NCBI RefSeq assembly: GCF_001307765.1
Contig: NZ_LKBA01000004.1
Coordinates: 744,001-808,000, forward strand
DNA from: Aliiroseovarius crassostreae
GTDB taxonomy: Bacteria; Pseudomonadota; Alphaproteobacteria; Rhodobacterales; Rhodobacteraceae
Direction: 5' to 3'
DNA: 64,000 nt
Positions within the stretch are counted from its first letter, which is position 1. Each line of letters begins with the position of its first letter. The notes beneath the pieces are model-generated. The model searched no databases. It was not told the DNA's origin and saw only the letters and a program-made list of their open reading frames with translations. The position numbers and the translations under genes were made by a program. Shown piece by piece: positions 7,687 to 16,792 of this stretch.

Positions 7687-9866
7687 GATCCGCTCCACAA
7701 TCTGCGCGCGGCATCAGCGATGGTTTCGCGCGACGGCATGGTGGCCGCATAAGCCGGGCCGGTGGCGATGAAACTGTCCTCGGCCGCGAGGCGCGCGTGG
7801 GGCAGATCGGTCCTCTCGTGCAGGAGCGCCATCAGCGCCTCGGACTGGCTGCCGGTGATGCGGCATTCATCCACGATCAGAACTTTTTCTGTGCCTTCAA
7901 GGGCTTGCAGGATCCCCTCGGTGGGGAGCGGCGCCAGCCAGCGCAGGTCGATGATCCGCGTGTCGATCCCTTCTGCGGCCAGATCTGCCGCCGCCTGTGT
8001 CGAGAGGTAGCGCCCGTTGCCATAGGTCAGGATTGCCAGCGGGCCATCGCCCTCGCCTCCCACTTCCCCCAGCCCGATCCGCCGGTCGGGCGCGGGGTAG
8101 GGGCGCATCCAACCGCCATCCTTGGGGGCGTGAAGATCGCGCATCGGGTAAAGCGCAATCGGTTCCACCATCACCACCACGCGGGCCTCTTCCCGCGCCA
8201 GCCGCACACATTCGCGCATCATCATCGCCGCCTCATCGCCGCGCGACGGGCAGGCGATTACGATGCCCGGGATATCGCGCAACACGGCCAGCGAGTTGTC
8301 ATTGTGGAAATGCCCGCCAAAGCCCTTTTGATAACCCAGCCCGGCAATGCGCATCACCATCGGGTTGGTGAACTGCCCGTTTGAGAAAAACGGCAGTGTC
8401 GCTGCTTCGCCGCGCAGCTGGTCTTCGGCATTGTGCAGATAGGCGAGGAACTGGATTTCCGGCATCGGGATGAACCCGTTATGCCCCATACCGATTGCCA
8501 GCCCCAGAATGCTTTGCTCATCCAGAAGCGTGTCGATCATCCGGTCCGGGCCGAACCGGTCGATCAGCTTTTGCGTCACACCATAAACGCCGCCTTTACG
8601 CCCCACATCCTCGCCCATCATGACAACCTCGCCATGCTCCAGCATCAGATCGGTCAGCGCCCAGTTGAGCAGCTTGTTCATCGGTTGCGGCGTATCCAGC
8701 GCCTTGAAATCACTTCCAAAAGCTGCCTCTCTCGCTGCCATGTCCGGCCCGTTGGTGGGGGCGCAGATGCGGGGGGGAGGGATCAGGGACGCCATCACAC
8801 CCTGTGCCGTTTTCAGCCGTGGCCGGGTGATCACCTCTTCGGCCACGCGCGCGCATTGGTCCTCGCTTTCCTGATAGATCGCCAGAACCTCGTCAGCCGA
8901 CAACACGCCCTTTTGGGTCAGCAATCGCGCGGAATGCAACAGCGGATCATCCGCCTCCCAGCCCTCGAACACCTCTTTCTTCAGGTAAGCCTGCTGCAGA
9001 TCCGATCCCGCATGGCCGTAAAGCCGCACCAGTGACAGATGCAGAAAGGCAGGCTTCTTGCGTGTGCGCACATATTCCGCCGCCTCCAGCGCCACCCGGT
9101 AGGTGTCATATATATCCAGCCCGTCCGCGTGGAAGTATTTCAGCCCCGGCTTATGCGAGAAATTCGCCCCCACCCAGCCGCGCGGGGTGCGGGTGGAAAT
9201 GCCGATCCCATTGTCTTCGCAGACAAACAGAAGGGGCAGGGGAACGGATTGATACGCGGTCCAGCAGGCGGTGTTGATCGCCCCTTGCGCGGTGGAGTGG
9301 TTTGAGGAGGCATCGCCAAAGGAACACATCACCAGCGCGTCATCGGCCAGCACCTTGTGCTCACAATCATGCCGCTTGCCCAGTCCAATCGAATAGGCCG
9401 CCCCCACCGCCTTGGGCAGGTGGCTGGCAATGGTTGAGGTCTGCGGTGGGATCATCAGCGCCTTTGACCCCAGCACCTTGTGCCGCCCCCCGGAACAGGG
9501 ATCCTCGGACGAGGTGGCAAAGCTCAGGAGCATGTCCCAGGCCGGGGTGGTGCCGGGCACCTGTGCCGATCGCATGGTTTGAAACGCACCGTCGCGGTAA
9601 TGAAGAAAGGCCATGTCATCCGGGCGCAGTGCCGCGGCCACGGCGGCCATGCCTTCATGCCCGCTGGACCCGATCGTGTAATAGCCTTCACCCGCGGCCT
9701 GTATCCTGCGCGAGCGGCGGTCGAGATTGCGGCTCAGAACCTGCGCGCGAAACAGCTCAACGGCCAACGTGTCAGACAGGGGACCTGCCGCCGGGCGCCC
9801 GGTCGGAAACCGGCCTGTTTCCACCGCCTTGCGAAAGGCCTGATCAACGATATCCGCGCGATCCAT
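7683..9866 (-). CDS. Fused 2-oxoacid dehydrogenase E1, alpha and beta subunits in one chain
   Basis: A 727-residue thiamine-diphosphate enzyme. Residues 30-380 match E1 alpha of branched-chain 2-oxoacid dehydrogenases: GSSGHEG, HYRDGA, and the cofactor motif from GDASSN (184) to EDN (219). Residues about 395-727 match E1 beta: GEDVGRKGGVYGVT, LDEQSILGLAIG, QFLAYLHNAEDQ and the C-terminal transketolase-like domain. Two-chain E1 is the usual form, though fused forms are known. No lipoyl E2 or E3 gene is nearby; a FabD-like acyltransferase follows with a 4-nt overlap. A divergent LysR gene (10007) is the likely regulator. Substrate unknown, probably a branched or short 2-oxoacid. Confidence 0.88.
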   Translation of the reverse strand: MDRADIVDQAFRKAVETGRFPTGRPAAGPLSDTLAVELFRAQVLSRNLDRRSRRIQAAGEGYYTIGSSGHEGMAAVAAALRPDDMAFLHYRDGAFQTMRSAQVPGTTPAWDMLLSFATSSEDPCSGGRHKVLGSKALMIPPQTSTIASHLPKAVGAAYSIGLGKRHDCEHKVLADDALVMCSFGDASSNHSTAQGAINTACWTAYQSVPLPLLFVCEDNGIGISTRTPRGWVGANFSHKPGLKYFHADGLDIYDTYRVALEAAEYVRTRKKPAFLHLSLVRLYGHAGSDLQQAYLKKEVFEGWEADDPLLHSARLLTQKGVLSADEVLAIYQESEDQCARVAEEVITRPRLKTAQGVMASLIPPPRICAPTNGPDMAAREAAFGSDFKALDTPQPMNKLLNWALTDLMLEHGEVVMMGEDVGRKGGVYGVTQKLIDRFGPDRMIDTLLDEQSILGLAIGMGHNGFIPMPEIQFLAYLHNAEDQLRGEAATLPFFSNGQFTNPMVMRIAGLGYQKGFGGHFHNDNSLAVLRDIPGIVIACPSRGDEAAMMMRECVRLAREEARVVVMVEPIALYPMRDLHAPKDGGWMRPYPAPDRRIGLGEVGGEGDGPLAILTYGNGRYLSTQAAADLAAEGIDTRIIDLRWLAPLPTEGILQALEGTEKVLIVDECRITGSQSEALMALLHERTDLPHARLAAEDSFIATGPAYAATMPSRETIADAARRLWSGS

Positions 9867-9979
9867 TCCAACCTCCTGCCCTTGGGCCCGTGCCTTTCCT
9901 GTTCAGGAAAGACTTGTGTCTTTGGTATATATTAGCGGATGGATTTACCGGAAAAAAACGATATTACCGCATAAGAACA

Positions 9980-9992
9980 TTCCCAAATGGAA
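9980..9992. promoter_or_regulatory. Candidate LysR operator between E1 and LysR genes
   Basis: TTCCCAAATGGAA is a dyad (TTCC-N5-GGAA) in the 140-bp divergent region between the fused E1 gene and the LysR gene. An AT-rich stretch with TATATTAGCGG and GATATTACCGC lies at about 9925-9970. Position and symmetry fit a LysR-type site. This is inference from one location. Confidence 0.4.
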
Positions 9993-10006
9993 TAAAGGCT
10001 CCGCCC

Positions 10007-10882
10007 ATGGCTCGTCGATTTTCCCCGTCCACCTCTTGCCTTGCCGCGTTTGAAGCGGTGGCGCGGCTTGGATCAGTGTCTGATGCCGCACAGGAATTGG
10101 ACCTGACGCAGAGCGCGGTCAGTCGTCAGGTTCAGAAACTGGAGGCGCAGGTGGGGCAGGGGCTGTTTCGGCGTGATCGCAAGCGGCTGGTCCTGACCGA
10201 ACCGGGTGCGCGCTATGCCGAGGAGATCCGCGTGGCGCTGGCGCAGATCACCAATGCAACAATTGCCCTGCAGACCAACCCGGAAGGCGGGGTGTTCAAC
10301 CTTGCGATCCTGCCCAGTTTCGGCACCCATTGGCTGGCTCCGCGCCTGCCGGAATTCATGGCAGAACATCCCGGCATCACGCTAAACCTGTCCACCCGCA
10401 CCGCACCATTTGCCTTTGCCGGTGAAACCTTCCATGGCGCGATTCATTTCGGGCGCGATGACTGGGACGGGGTGGGGGCGGTGAAACTGTGGGAGGAGCA
10501 GGCGCTGGCGGTGGGCGCACCCGGTTTGCTGGCGCAGATGGACGGGGCCGAGGCGCCGCGTCTTGCCCTTGAAACCCGGCCTGACGCCTGGGCGGCGTGG
10601 GAGCGGGCGCACACCCGCCCGCCCGGGGCCCGCCCCGCCATGGTGGTGGACCAGTTCGCCACCATGCTGCGGGCGGCGCAGGCCGGGCTTGGCATTGCGC
10701 TCATGCCGGATTTTCTGGTGGAACGGGCCCTTGAAGAAGGCAGTCTTGAGCAATTGCCGGGATCGGTGCCGGTCAGTGTCGGCAGTTATTACCTCGTCTG
10801 GCCGGAAAATGGCGCGGATCACCCCGGATTGATTGCTTTTAGAGATTGGTTAATTGGAAAAAGCAATCAAATGAGGTTCTGA
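10007..10882 (+). CDS. LysR family transcriptional regulator (GcvA-like)
   Basis: A 291-residue regulator starting MARRFSPSTSCLAAFEAVARLGSV is implied by the ATG at 10007; the much longer open frame upstream overlaps E1 antisense and is not coding. Residues 10-65 carry the winged helix with DLTQSAVSRQVQ, and the rest is a periplasmic-binding-protein-like effector domain with LPSFGTHWLAPRLP. It is transcribed divergently from the E1 / acyltransferase pair and probably controls it. It resembles the second LysR at 14974 in layout and in the phrase LPxFGxxWLAPRL, so the two are paralogues. Confidence 0.9.
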   Translation: MARRFSPSTSCLAAFEAVARLGSVSDAAQELDLTQSAVSRQVQKLEAQVGQGLFRRDRKRLVLTEPGARYAEEIRVALAQITNATIALQTNPEGGVFNLAILPSFGTHWLAPRLPEFMAEHPGITLNLSTRTAPFAFAGETFHGAIHFGRDDWDGVGAVKLWEEQALAVGAPGLLAQMDGAEAPRLALETRPDAWAAWERAHTRPPGARPAMVVDQFATMLRAAQAGLGIALMPDFLVERALEEGSLEQLPGSVPVSVGSYYLVWPENGADHPGLIAFRDWLIGKSNQMRF

Positions 10883-10887
10883 GCGCC

Positions 10888-11886
10888 TCACCCCCGCGCT
10901 TTCCCCTTTTCCCCACGCAGCTGATTTGGCGTCTTGGCATATTCCAGCCGATAGGCCCGCGCCAGCGAGGAGCTGTCGGAAAACCCGCAGGCAAGCGCCA
11001 CGTCAATCAGCGGCATGCGCGTGTCGGTGATCAGCGCCTGCGCCCGTTTCAGCCTGATTTTCTTGTAAAATTTCGCAGGCGTTTCATCAAGATTGATCAG
11101 GAATAGACGTTCAAGCTGCCGCGTCGAGACCCCCACTTCCTGCGCCAGCTCCGACACTTTCAGCGGATGTTCCACCGTTTCTTCCATCAGGCGAATGGCG
11201 CTTTGCAGGCGCTTTTCCAGAAAGTTGGACGAGTGGCTCATCCCTTTGGGCTGGTCCCGGTTGGGGCCGCGCACATGTTCCAGCATCAGCTGTGCCGCCA
11301 GTTCCGCCGCTTCCTGCGGGGCGAGCTGTTCGGACAGGATTGCGACCATCAGCTCCAGCGTATGCCCGCCCCCCGCACAGGTCATGATCCCGCCGGCATC
11401 TTCGGCCAGATGGGTGGTCAGCGTGGGGTAATCGCCCCCTTCCGACAGCACGTTCACGTCGCTCCAGTTTGTGGTCACCGGATGGCTGCGCGGGTTGGTG
11501 GCCTTGATATATTCGGTGGCCGCCCCGGACAGAAGCACCACCCGCCGTTTGATTTTCTGCATCGCTCTCAGCCGCGCCATCCAGCCGCCGCCATGGCTGC
11601 CTGTGCCGCCAATCACCACCAACACCTGCCGCAGATATTGCTCCCCGATCGAGGGGCCCGCCCGCACCATCATATCCCCGTTGCTGTGCACGATGCCCGG
11701 ATGATCCGAGGTGATCTGCCACGGGAACCGCTCATATCCGCAGACGTCATTGGCCGTGTTCAGCGCCGACAGGATCGAGGCGAGCTCAACCTGCCAGAAC
11801 CCGGGCTGCACAAAGATCTCGATCCCGCATACGGGGGCGGTTGGGTCTGCGCCCTTGTCGGTGGCTTGTGCAATCTCGTCTGGCAT
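10888..11886 (-). CDS. GlxA family transcriptional regulator (DJ-1/PfpI domain plus AraC domain)
   Basis: A 332-residue protein. About residues 20-190 form a class I glutamine-amidotransferase-like (DJ-1/PfpI) sensor domain, including TCAGGGHTLELM. Residues about 225-325 hold the AraC DNA-binding domain with two helix-turn-helix units: VSELAQEVGVSTRQLERLF and the signature IDVALACGFSDSSSLARAYR. In this family GbdR and related proteins control catabolism of quaternary amines and amino acids. It ends six bases from the end of the convergent LysR gene. The next gene in the same direction is the amaA-like oxidase, 159 bp upstream of its start, so it may regulate that locus. Effector unknown. Confidence 0.88.
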   Translation of the reverse strand: MPDEIAQATDKGADPTAPVCGIEIFVQPGFWQVELASILSALNTANDVCGYERFPWQITSDHPGIVHSNGDMMVRAGPSIGEQYLRQVLVVIGGTGSHGGGWMARLRAMQKIKRRVVLLSGAATEYIKATNPRSHPVTTNWSDVNVLSEGGDYPTLTTHLAEDAGGIMTCAGGGHTLELMVAILSEQLAPQEAAELAAQLMLEHVRGPNRDQPKGMSHSSNFLEKRLQSAIRLMEETVEHPLKVSELAQEVGVSTRQLERLFLINLDETPAKFYKKIRLKRAQALITDTRMPLIDVALACGFSDSSSLARAYRLEYAKTPNQLRGEKGKARG

Positions 11887-12045
11887 CAGGGCGTGTTCCG
11901 TCGGGTGTCAAGTCTGGGTCTGGACCCGAAATGGGCGCAAGGGGTTCTTATATCTGCGATATTTGATACAGCCAGACAAGCCCGGGCATAGTCCGGGTTG
12001 CGTCACCAGATCATTGAAAACCGTCAGGGCAGGCCAAATTTTCCG

Positions 12046-13347
12046 TCAGAACCGATCTTTCAGTAGATGGGTCAGGGTGGCGCCGGTTTCGTAATAGACC
12101 TGTCGGGTGGAGGCCATCGTCACCCCGTGCTGATCCACCGGCGGGCGGGGCAGAAGCGCCTGGTCATCCTTGATAAGAGCCTCCGCCATGGCCTTGCCAA
12201 ACAGGGTGCCCGGCCCAATGCCGCGCCCGGAAAAGCCAAAGGCGATCAGGGCGTTATTTCCCATCGGCAGGATTTTTGGCAGATATTCCTCGGTCATGGC
12301 TATGCGCCCGTGCCAGGGGGTGGTGAGGCGCAGCCCGGCAAGGGCGGGAAACATCCGGGCCAGTTTGCGATCAAGCCAGGCAAGATGGGCCCCGCTGGCA
12401 AAGTGGTCAATCGCCCCCATGCCGCCAATCACCAGCCGCCCGGCCTGATCAAGCCGCCAGGACGACATGACCATCGCCGTGTCCCAACATCCCTCGCGCC
12501 CCGGCAGGATCTGCGCCAGCTGATCGGCCGGCAGCGGATCAGTGGCCGCCTGAAAGTAATGGACCGGCACCACCTTCGGGGCAGGGGCGCCCTGGACGGG
12601 CAGGTGATAGGCATTGGTTGCGATGATCATCTTCCGGGCCGAGATCCCGCCCTCAGGGGTGCGCAGCTGCCAGCCGGTGCGGGTTTGCAAAATCTCGGTG
12701 GCGGGGCTGTTTTCATGCAGATGCGCCCCGCATTCCATCGCGGCCCGCGCCAGACCCCTGGCGTACCCCAAAGGCTGGATCGTGCCCGCGCGGGGATCAA
12801 ACAGCGCGCCATGCACCTGCGTCGACCCCACCCGTGCCACCGCCTCCTCTCGTGACAGCAAGGTGACCGGTGCGCCGATGGCCGAGAGCTGCCGGTGCCG
12901 GTTGGCAAGATCGCGCATCCCGGATCTGGCATGGGCGCAATGCAATGTGCCTGCGCGCACCGGTTCACATTTGATGTCAAATTCCCGGATCAGCGCAAAG
13001 ACAAGATCGGGCGCCCCGGCAAGGGCTGCGGACAGATTGTCGCCTGCCTCCTTGCCGATCCGCTTGGCGATCTCCTCCGGTGGCAGCCACAGCCCCGCAT
13101 TGACCAGCCCCACATTCCGACCAGAGCCACCCTGCCCAAACCGACCCGCTTCAATCAGGCGGACGTCAAGCCCGGTCCGTGCCGCGCTCAGCGCCGCCGA
13201 CAAGCCGGTATAGCCACCGCCCACCACCACCAGATCAGCCGTAACCTCCCCGCTCAGGGCGGCGGCGCCGGGATGCTCGGCGCAGGTTTTGTGCCAAAGG
13301 CTTTCGGTGATGTCCGCCCCCAAAGGCGCGCCCCGCTTTGTGCTCAA
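12046..13347 (-). CDS. amaA: FAD-dependent amine / L-pipecolate oxidase-like protein
   Basis: A 433-residue flavoprotein of the DAO superfamily. The ADP-binding motif is VVVGGGYTGLSAALSAAR at about residues 40-57, with the acidic residue at the end of the second strand in LIEA. RNVGLVNAG follows, and the C-terminal GFSGRGIGPG is the second FAD contact. It starts three bases after the end of the frameshifted ALDH7-type gene and is cotranscribed with it. This pairing, with a divergent LysR gene, is the arrangement of amaA-amaB in Pseudomonas putida, where AmaA oxidises L-pipecolate and AmaB the resulting piperideine-6-carboxylate. A gamma-glutamylputrescine-oxidase-like role is the main alternative. 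Confidence 0.72.
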   Translation of the reverse strand: MSTKRGAPLGADITESLWHKTCAEHPGAAALSGEVTADLVVVGGGYTGLSAALSAARTGLDVRLIEAGRFGQGGSGRNVGLVNAGLWLPPEEIAKRIGKEAGDNLSAALAGAPDLVFALIREFDIKCEPVRAGTLHCAHARSGMRDLANRHRQLSAIGAPVTLLSREEAVARVGSTQVHGALFDPRAGTIQPLGYARGLARAAMECGAHLHENSPATEILQTRTGWQLRTPEGGISARKMIIATNAYHLPVQGAPAPKVVPVHYFQAATDPLPADQLAQILPGREGCWDTAMVMSSWRLDQAGRLVIGGMGAIDHFASGAHLAWLDRKLARMFPALAGLRLTTPWHGRIAMTEEYLPKILPMGNNALIAFGFSGRGIGPGTLFGKAMAEALIKDDQALLPRPPVDQHGVTMASTRQVYYETGATLTHLLKDRF

Positions 13348-13350
13348 GGC

Positions 13351-14867
13351 TCAATCTCCAAATGTGATCCCCTGCGCCAGGGGCAGCTCGCGCGAGTAAT
13401 TGACGGTGTTGGTCTGGCGCCGCATATAGGCTTTCCACGCATCCGACCCGCTTTCACGCCCGCCGCCCGTGTCCTTTTCGCCGCCGAAAGCACCGCCAAT
13501 TTCCGCCCCGGACGGGCCGATATTCACATTGGCGATACCACAGTCCGATCCCCCCGCCGAGAGGAAATACTCGGTCTCCCGAACATCGGTTGAGAAGATG
13601 CTGGAGGACAGGCCCTGCGGCACGGCGTTTTGCAGCGCGATCGCCTCGTCCAGATGGCGATAGGTCACGATATACAGGATCGGCGCAAAGGTTTCGTGAT
13701 GCATGACCGCCGTCTGTGCAGGCATTTCCACAAGGGCCGGGCGCACATAGGCTGGCTGGACATCAGCGCCTGACCCCCGCCATGCACACGACCGCCTTCG
13801 CTTACCGCCTGATCCAGCGCGCGGCCCATTGCCACAAGGGCGTCCTGGTCGATCAGCGGCCCGACCAGCGTGGATGGATCCAGCGGGTCCCCGATTGGCA
13901 GGCTGCGATAGGTTTCGATCAGGCGCTGGGTCAGCGCGTCCTTCACATCTTCATGCACAATCAGGCGGCGCAGCGTGGTGCAGCGTTGCCCGGCCGTGCC
14001 CACCGCCGAAAACACGATGGCCCGCAGCGCCATGTCCAGATCCGCCGAGGGGGCGACGATCATCGCGTTGTTGCCGCCAAGTTCCAGAATGCTGCGGCCC
14101 AGACGGTTTGCCAAATCGGCCGCCACCGCCTTGCCCATCGGCACCGATCCGGTGGCTGAAATCAGCGCCACGTCTTTTGACGCGGTCAGCACCTCACCCA
14201 GATCGCGCCCGCCGATCAGCGTCTGGATCAGCCCCTCAGGAGCGTCCTCACCAAATTCTGCGCAAACCCGGTCGCAGATCTTCTGCACGGCCAGCGCAGT
14301 CAGCGGTGTCTTTTCCGACGGTTTCCAGATCACCGGGTCGCCGCAGACCAGCGCAAGGGCGGCGTTCCAGCACCAGGGTGCCACCGGAAAGTTGAACGCG
14401 GTGATCACGCCGCAGATGCCCAGCGGATGCCAGCTCTCGCGCATCGCGTGGCCCGGACGTTCGGACGCGATGGTCAGGCCATAAAGCTGGCGGGACAGCC
14501 CCACGGCAAAGTCGCAGATGTCGATCATTTCCTGCACTTCGCCCAGCCCCTCGGCAGAAATCTTGCCGCATTCCAGCGTGACCAGCCGGCCGAGGGTTTC
14601 CTTTTCCCGCCGCAGCGCATTGCCCAGTTGACGCACCAGTTCACCGCGGCGTGGCGCGGGCACCATGCGCCAGTGGCGGAACGCCGCTTTGGCGCGGGCG
14701 ATTGCGGCCAGGGCGGCGTCCGGCCCGTCTTGGTGGATCCGGGCAATCTCACTGCCATCCACCGGGGTTCTGACCGACAGGCTGCCCCCGGTCAGCTCCT
14801 TCGGGGTAAACCCGCTAGCGGCCAGGATTTCGGAAAACCGGGGGGTGGTTGTTGCGGAGTTGGTCAT
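13351..14867 (-). pseudogene. amaB: Aldehyde dehydrogenase of the ALDH7 type (amaB-like), frameshifted
   Basis: Two frames together make a full ALDH7-type enzyme of about 505 residues. The first (from 14867) has FNFPVAPWCWNAALA, ATGSVPMGKAV, LELGGNNA with the catalytic Glu, and GTAGQRCTTLRR with the catalytic Cys, then runs into wrong sequence near 13770. The second (to 13351) resumes with [19 protein letters not shown] and [18 protein letters not shown]. Adding one G to the G5 run (13774-13778) restores a continuous frame reading [14 protein letters not shown]. So either the gene has a one-base deletion or the sequence has an error there. ATG 14867 has GGAAGAG upstream. Likely function: piperideine-6-carboxylate (aminoadipate semialdehyde) dehydrogenase. 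Confidence 0.8.
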
Positions 14868-14882
14868 TGAGGTCTCTTCCAT

Positions 14883-14921
14883 CCCATGAGAAAAAGTTCA
14901 GTAAATTCAGTTTCTCATGGG
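14883..14921. promoter_or_regulatory. Perfect 11-bp inverted repeat in the amaB-lysR divergent region
   Basis: CCCATGAGAAA (14883-14893) and TTTCTCATGGG (14911-14921) are exact reverse complements, separated by 17 bp that contain two AGTTCAGT/ATTCAGT-like halves. The element lies between the divergent starts of amaB and the LysR gene, about 15 bp upstream of the amaB start and 50 bp upstream of the LysR start. It is a strong candidate binding site for that regulator. Confidence 0.6.
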
Positions 14922-14973
14922 TGGCGGCCAAAAACTATTGAAAGTAAATCGTTATAGTATGAGGATTGCTCAT

Positions 14974-15891
14974 ATGATTATCTCGCGCCGCTTCCTGCCC
15001 TCCATCCCCTCACTGCTTGCCATCGAAGCGGTGGACCGTCTTGGCTCTGCTCAATCTGCTGCACAGGATCTGTCGTTGACACAAAGCGCCATTTCGCGGC
15101 AGCTCAAACAGCTTGAGGCGCAGATGGGGGTTGATCTGATCCAGCGCGACCAGTTGCGGCTGGGGCTGACCCCGGCCGGGCGGGAATTTGCCCGCGAGGC
15201 GCGTCAGGTGCTGGAGAAGCTGGGCCATGCCTCGATCCGGCTGCGTGCCAATCCCGCCGGGGGCTCACTTGACCTGTCGATCCTGCCTGCGTTTGGGCTG
15301 AACTGGCTGGCGCCCCGGCTGAAAAGCTTTGTTGCGGCCCACCCGGATATCAGCGTCAACCTGCACACCCATAACCGCCCGTTTGATTTCGCCAACAACC
15401 CGGCCCAGGCGGCGATCCATTACCGGGCGGATCGGCAGGCAGATGGGCATTTGGACGACTGGCCGGGGGTCGAGCAATTGCCGTTGATGCCGAAATTCGT
15501 GATGCCGGTCTGTGCGCCGGACCTGATGGCGGCTCCGGTCGGGCAGCCCGCCGCGCTGCTGCACCTGCCGCTGTTGCATCTGGAAACCCATCCCGACAGC
15601 TGGGAGGTCTGGTTTGCCCGCCATGGGGTTGCGGCCACGGGGCTTGAGGGGATGTTGTTTGACCAAAGTTCCACCATGACACAGGCTGCCGTGCACGGGC
15701 TGGGGCTTGCGCTGTTGCCCAGCTTTCTGGCGATGGAAGAGATCCGTCTGGGGCGGCTGGTCCCCGCGCTGGAAGCAGCCCCCGTGTCGCTGGGCGATTA
15801 TGCGCTGGTCTGGCCCGAGGCGCAGTCCTCCCACCTGCCGCTGATCCGCTTTCGCAGCTGGTTGAAGGCGCAGGTGGCCGGTGAAATATGA
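14974..15891 (+). CDS. LysR family transcriptional regulator
   Basis: A 305-residue regulator. The start at 14974 (MIISRRFLPS) is chosen because GAGGA lies 8 bp upstream; two earlier in-frame starts have no ribosome site. The N-terminal winged helix includes SAAQDLSLTQSAISRQL, and the effector domain includes LPAFGLNWLAPRL. Divergent from amaB-amaA across an 11-bp perfect inverted repeat, it is the likely regulator of that operon. In Pseudomonas putida a LysR gene also adjoins amaB. It is a paralogue of the LysR at 10007. Confidence 0.9.
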   Translation: MIISRRFLPSIPSLLAIEAVDRLGSAQSAAQDLSLTQSAISRQLKQLEAQMGVDLIQRDQLRLGLTPAGREFAREARQVLEKLGHASIRLRANPAGGSLDLSILPAFGLNWLAPRLKSFVAAHPDISVNLHTHNRPFDFANNPAQAAIHYRADRQADGHLDDWPGVEQLPLMPKFVMPVCAPDLMAAPVGQPAALLHLPLLHLETHPDSWEVWFARHGVAATGLEGMLFDQSSTMTQAAVHGLGLALLPSFLAMEEIRLGRLVPALEAAPVSLGDYALVWPEAQSSHLPLIRFRSWLKAQVAGEI

Positions 15892-15904
15892 GTGGGTCTG
15901 GCCC

Positions 15905-15955
15905 TAAAGCGTTTCGGGATAAACTTGAGACATATGTTTATTCCGAAACGCTTTA
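15905..15955. repeat. AAAGCGTTTCGG palindrome, best-conserved copy
   Basis: TAAAGCGTTTCGGGATAAAC at the left is mirrored by GTTTATTCCGAAACGCTTTA at the right around a short core with GAGACATAT. The arms pair almost perfectly. It fills the gap between the convergent LysR gene and the fumarylacetoacetase-family gene. The TAA stop codon of the latter (15955-15953 on the minus strand) is part of the repeat end. Confidence 0.8.
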
Positions 15956-16792
15956 AGCGCGCCTGATCGACAGGCGCTGTGTGCCCAGCCCCTCAACCCC
16001 CAGAACCATCTCATCACCTTCGCGCAGATAGACGGGTGGCCTCTGTCCCATCCCCACACCGGGCGGGGTGCCGGTGGCAATAATGTCGCCCGGTTCCAGC
16101 GTCATGAATTGCGACAGGTAAGACACCAGATGGGCCACGCCATAGACCATGGTTGCAGTGCTGCCTGTCTGCATCCGCGTCCCGTTCAGGTCCAGAAACA
16201 TCGACAATGCCTGCGGGTCCGCCACCTCGTCCCGGGTGACAAGCCAGGGGCCGATCGGGGCGAATGTGTCATGGGATTTGCCCTTGATCCACTGGCCCGC
16301 CCGTTCCATCTGAAACCCACGTTCCGAAATGTCATTGACCACACAGAAACCGGCCACATGGGACAGGGCCTGATCCTCGGCGACATATTTCGCGCGGGTG
16401 CCGATCACCACACCCAGCTCGACCTCCCAATCCACCTTGCTTGAGCCGCGCGGCAGTTCCACCTGATCATTGGGGCCGCAGATCGCTGAGGTCGCCTTGG
16501 AGAAGACCACCGGTTCCGGTGGCACCTCCATCCCCGCTTCCGCCGCGTGGTCGGCATAGTTGAGGCCGATGCAGATGATCTTGCCCACATGGGCCACCGG
16601 TGCGCCGATCCGCGTGTCGGTCACAATCGGCAGCGTGGCCGGGTCGATATCCGCAAGGATCGCGAGTCCGGTGTCGGACAGGGCCGCTCCGGTGATGTCT
16701 TTCACATGCCCTGACAGGTCGCGGATCTGCCCGTCCTGATCGCACAGCCCCGGCTTTTCCGCCCCGTTCGGCCCGTAACGCAGAAGTTTCAT
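15953..16792 (-). CDS. Fumarylacetoacetate hydrolase family protein
   Basis: A 279-residue FAH-superfamily protein. Residues 1-65 are the variable N-terminal domain; the catalytic domain begins at [15 protein letters not shown]. The metal ligands lie in [11 protein letters not shown] (two acidic residues) and in [21 protein letters not shown] near the C-terminus is the substrate loop. Members cleave or isomerise ring-fission products and acylpyruvates; sequence alone does not set the substrate. Its ATG overlaps the uvrB stop by four bases, which is translational coupling to a DNA-repair gene and probably a matter of economy rather than function. Confidence 0.88.
   Translation of the reverse strand: MKLLRYGPNGAEKPGLCDQDGQIRDLSGHVKDITGAALSDTGLAILADIDPATLPIVTDTRIGAPVAHVGKIICIGLNYADHAAEAGMEVPPEPVVFSKATSAICGPNDQVELPRGSSKVDWEVELGVVIGTRAKYVAEDQALSHVAGFCVVNDISERGFQMERAGQWIKGKSHDTFAPIGPWLVTRDEVADPQALSMFLDLNGTRMQTGSTATMVYGVAHLVSYLSQFMTLEPGDIIATGTPPGVGMGQRPPVYLREGDEMVLGVEGLGTQRLSIRRA

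Noticed and set aside
9302-10006. Long open frame in front of the LysR gene as coding
   Set aside because: It lies antisense to the E1 gene; the regulator's conserved N-terminus begins at 10007.
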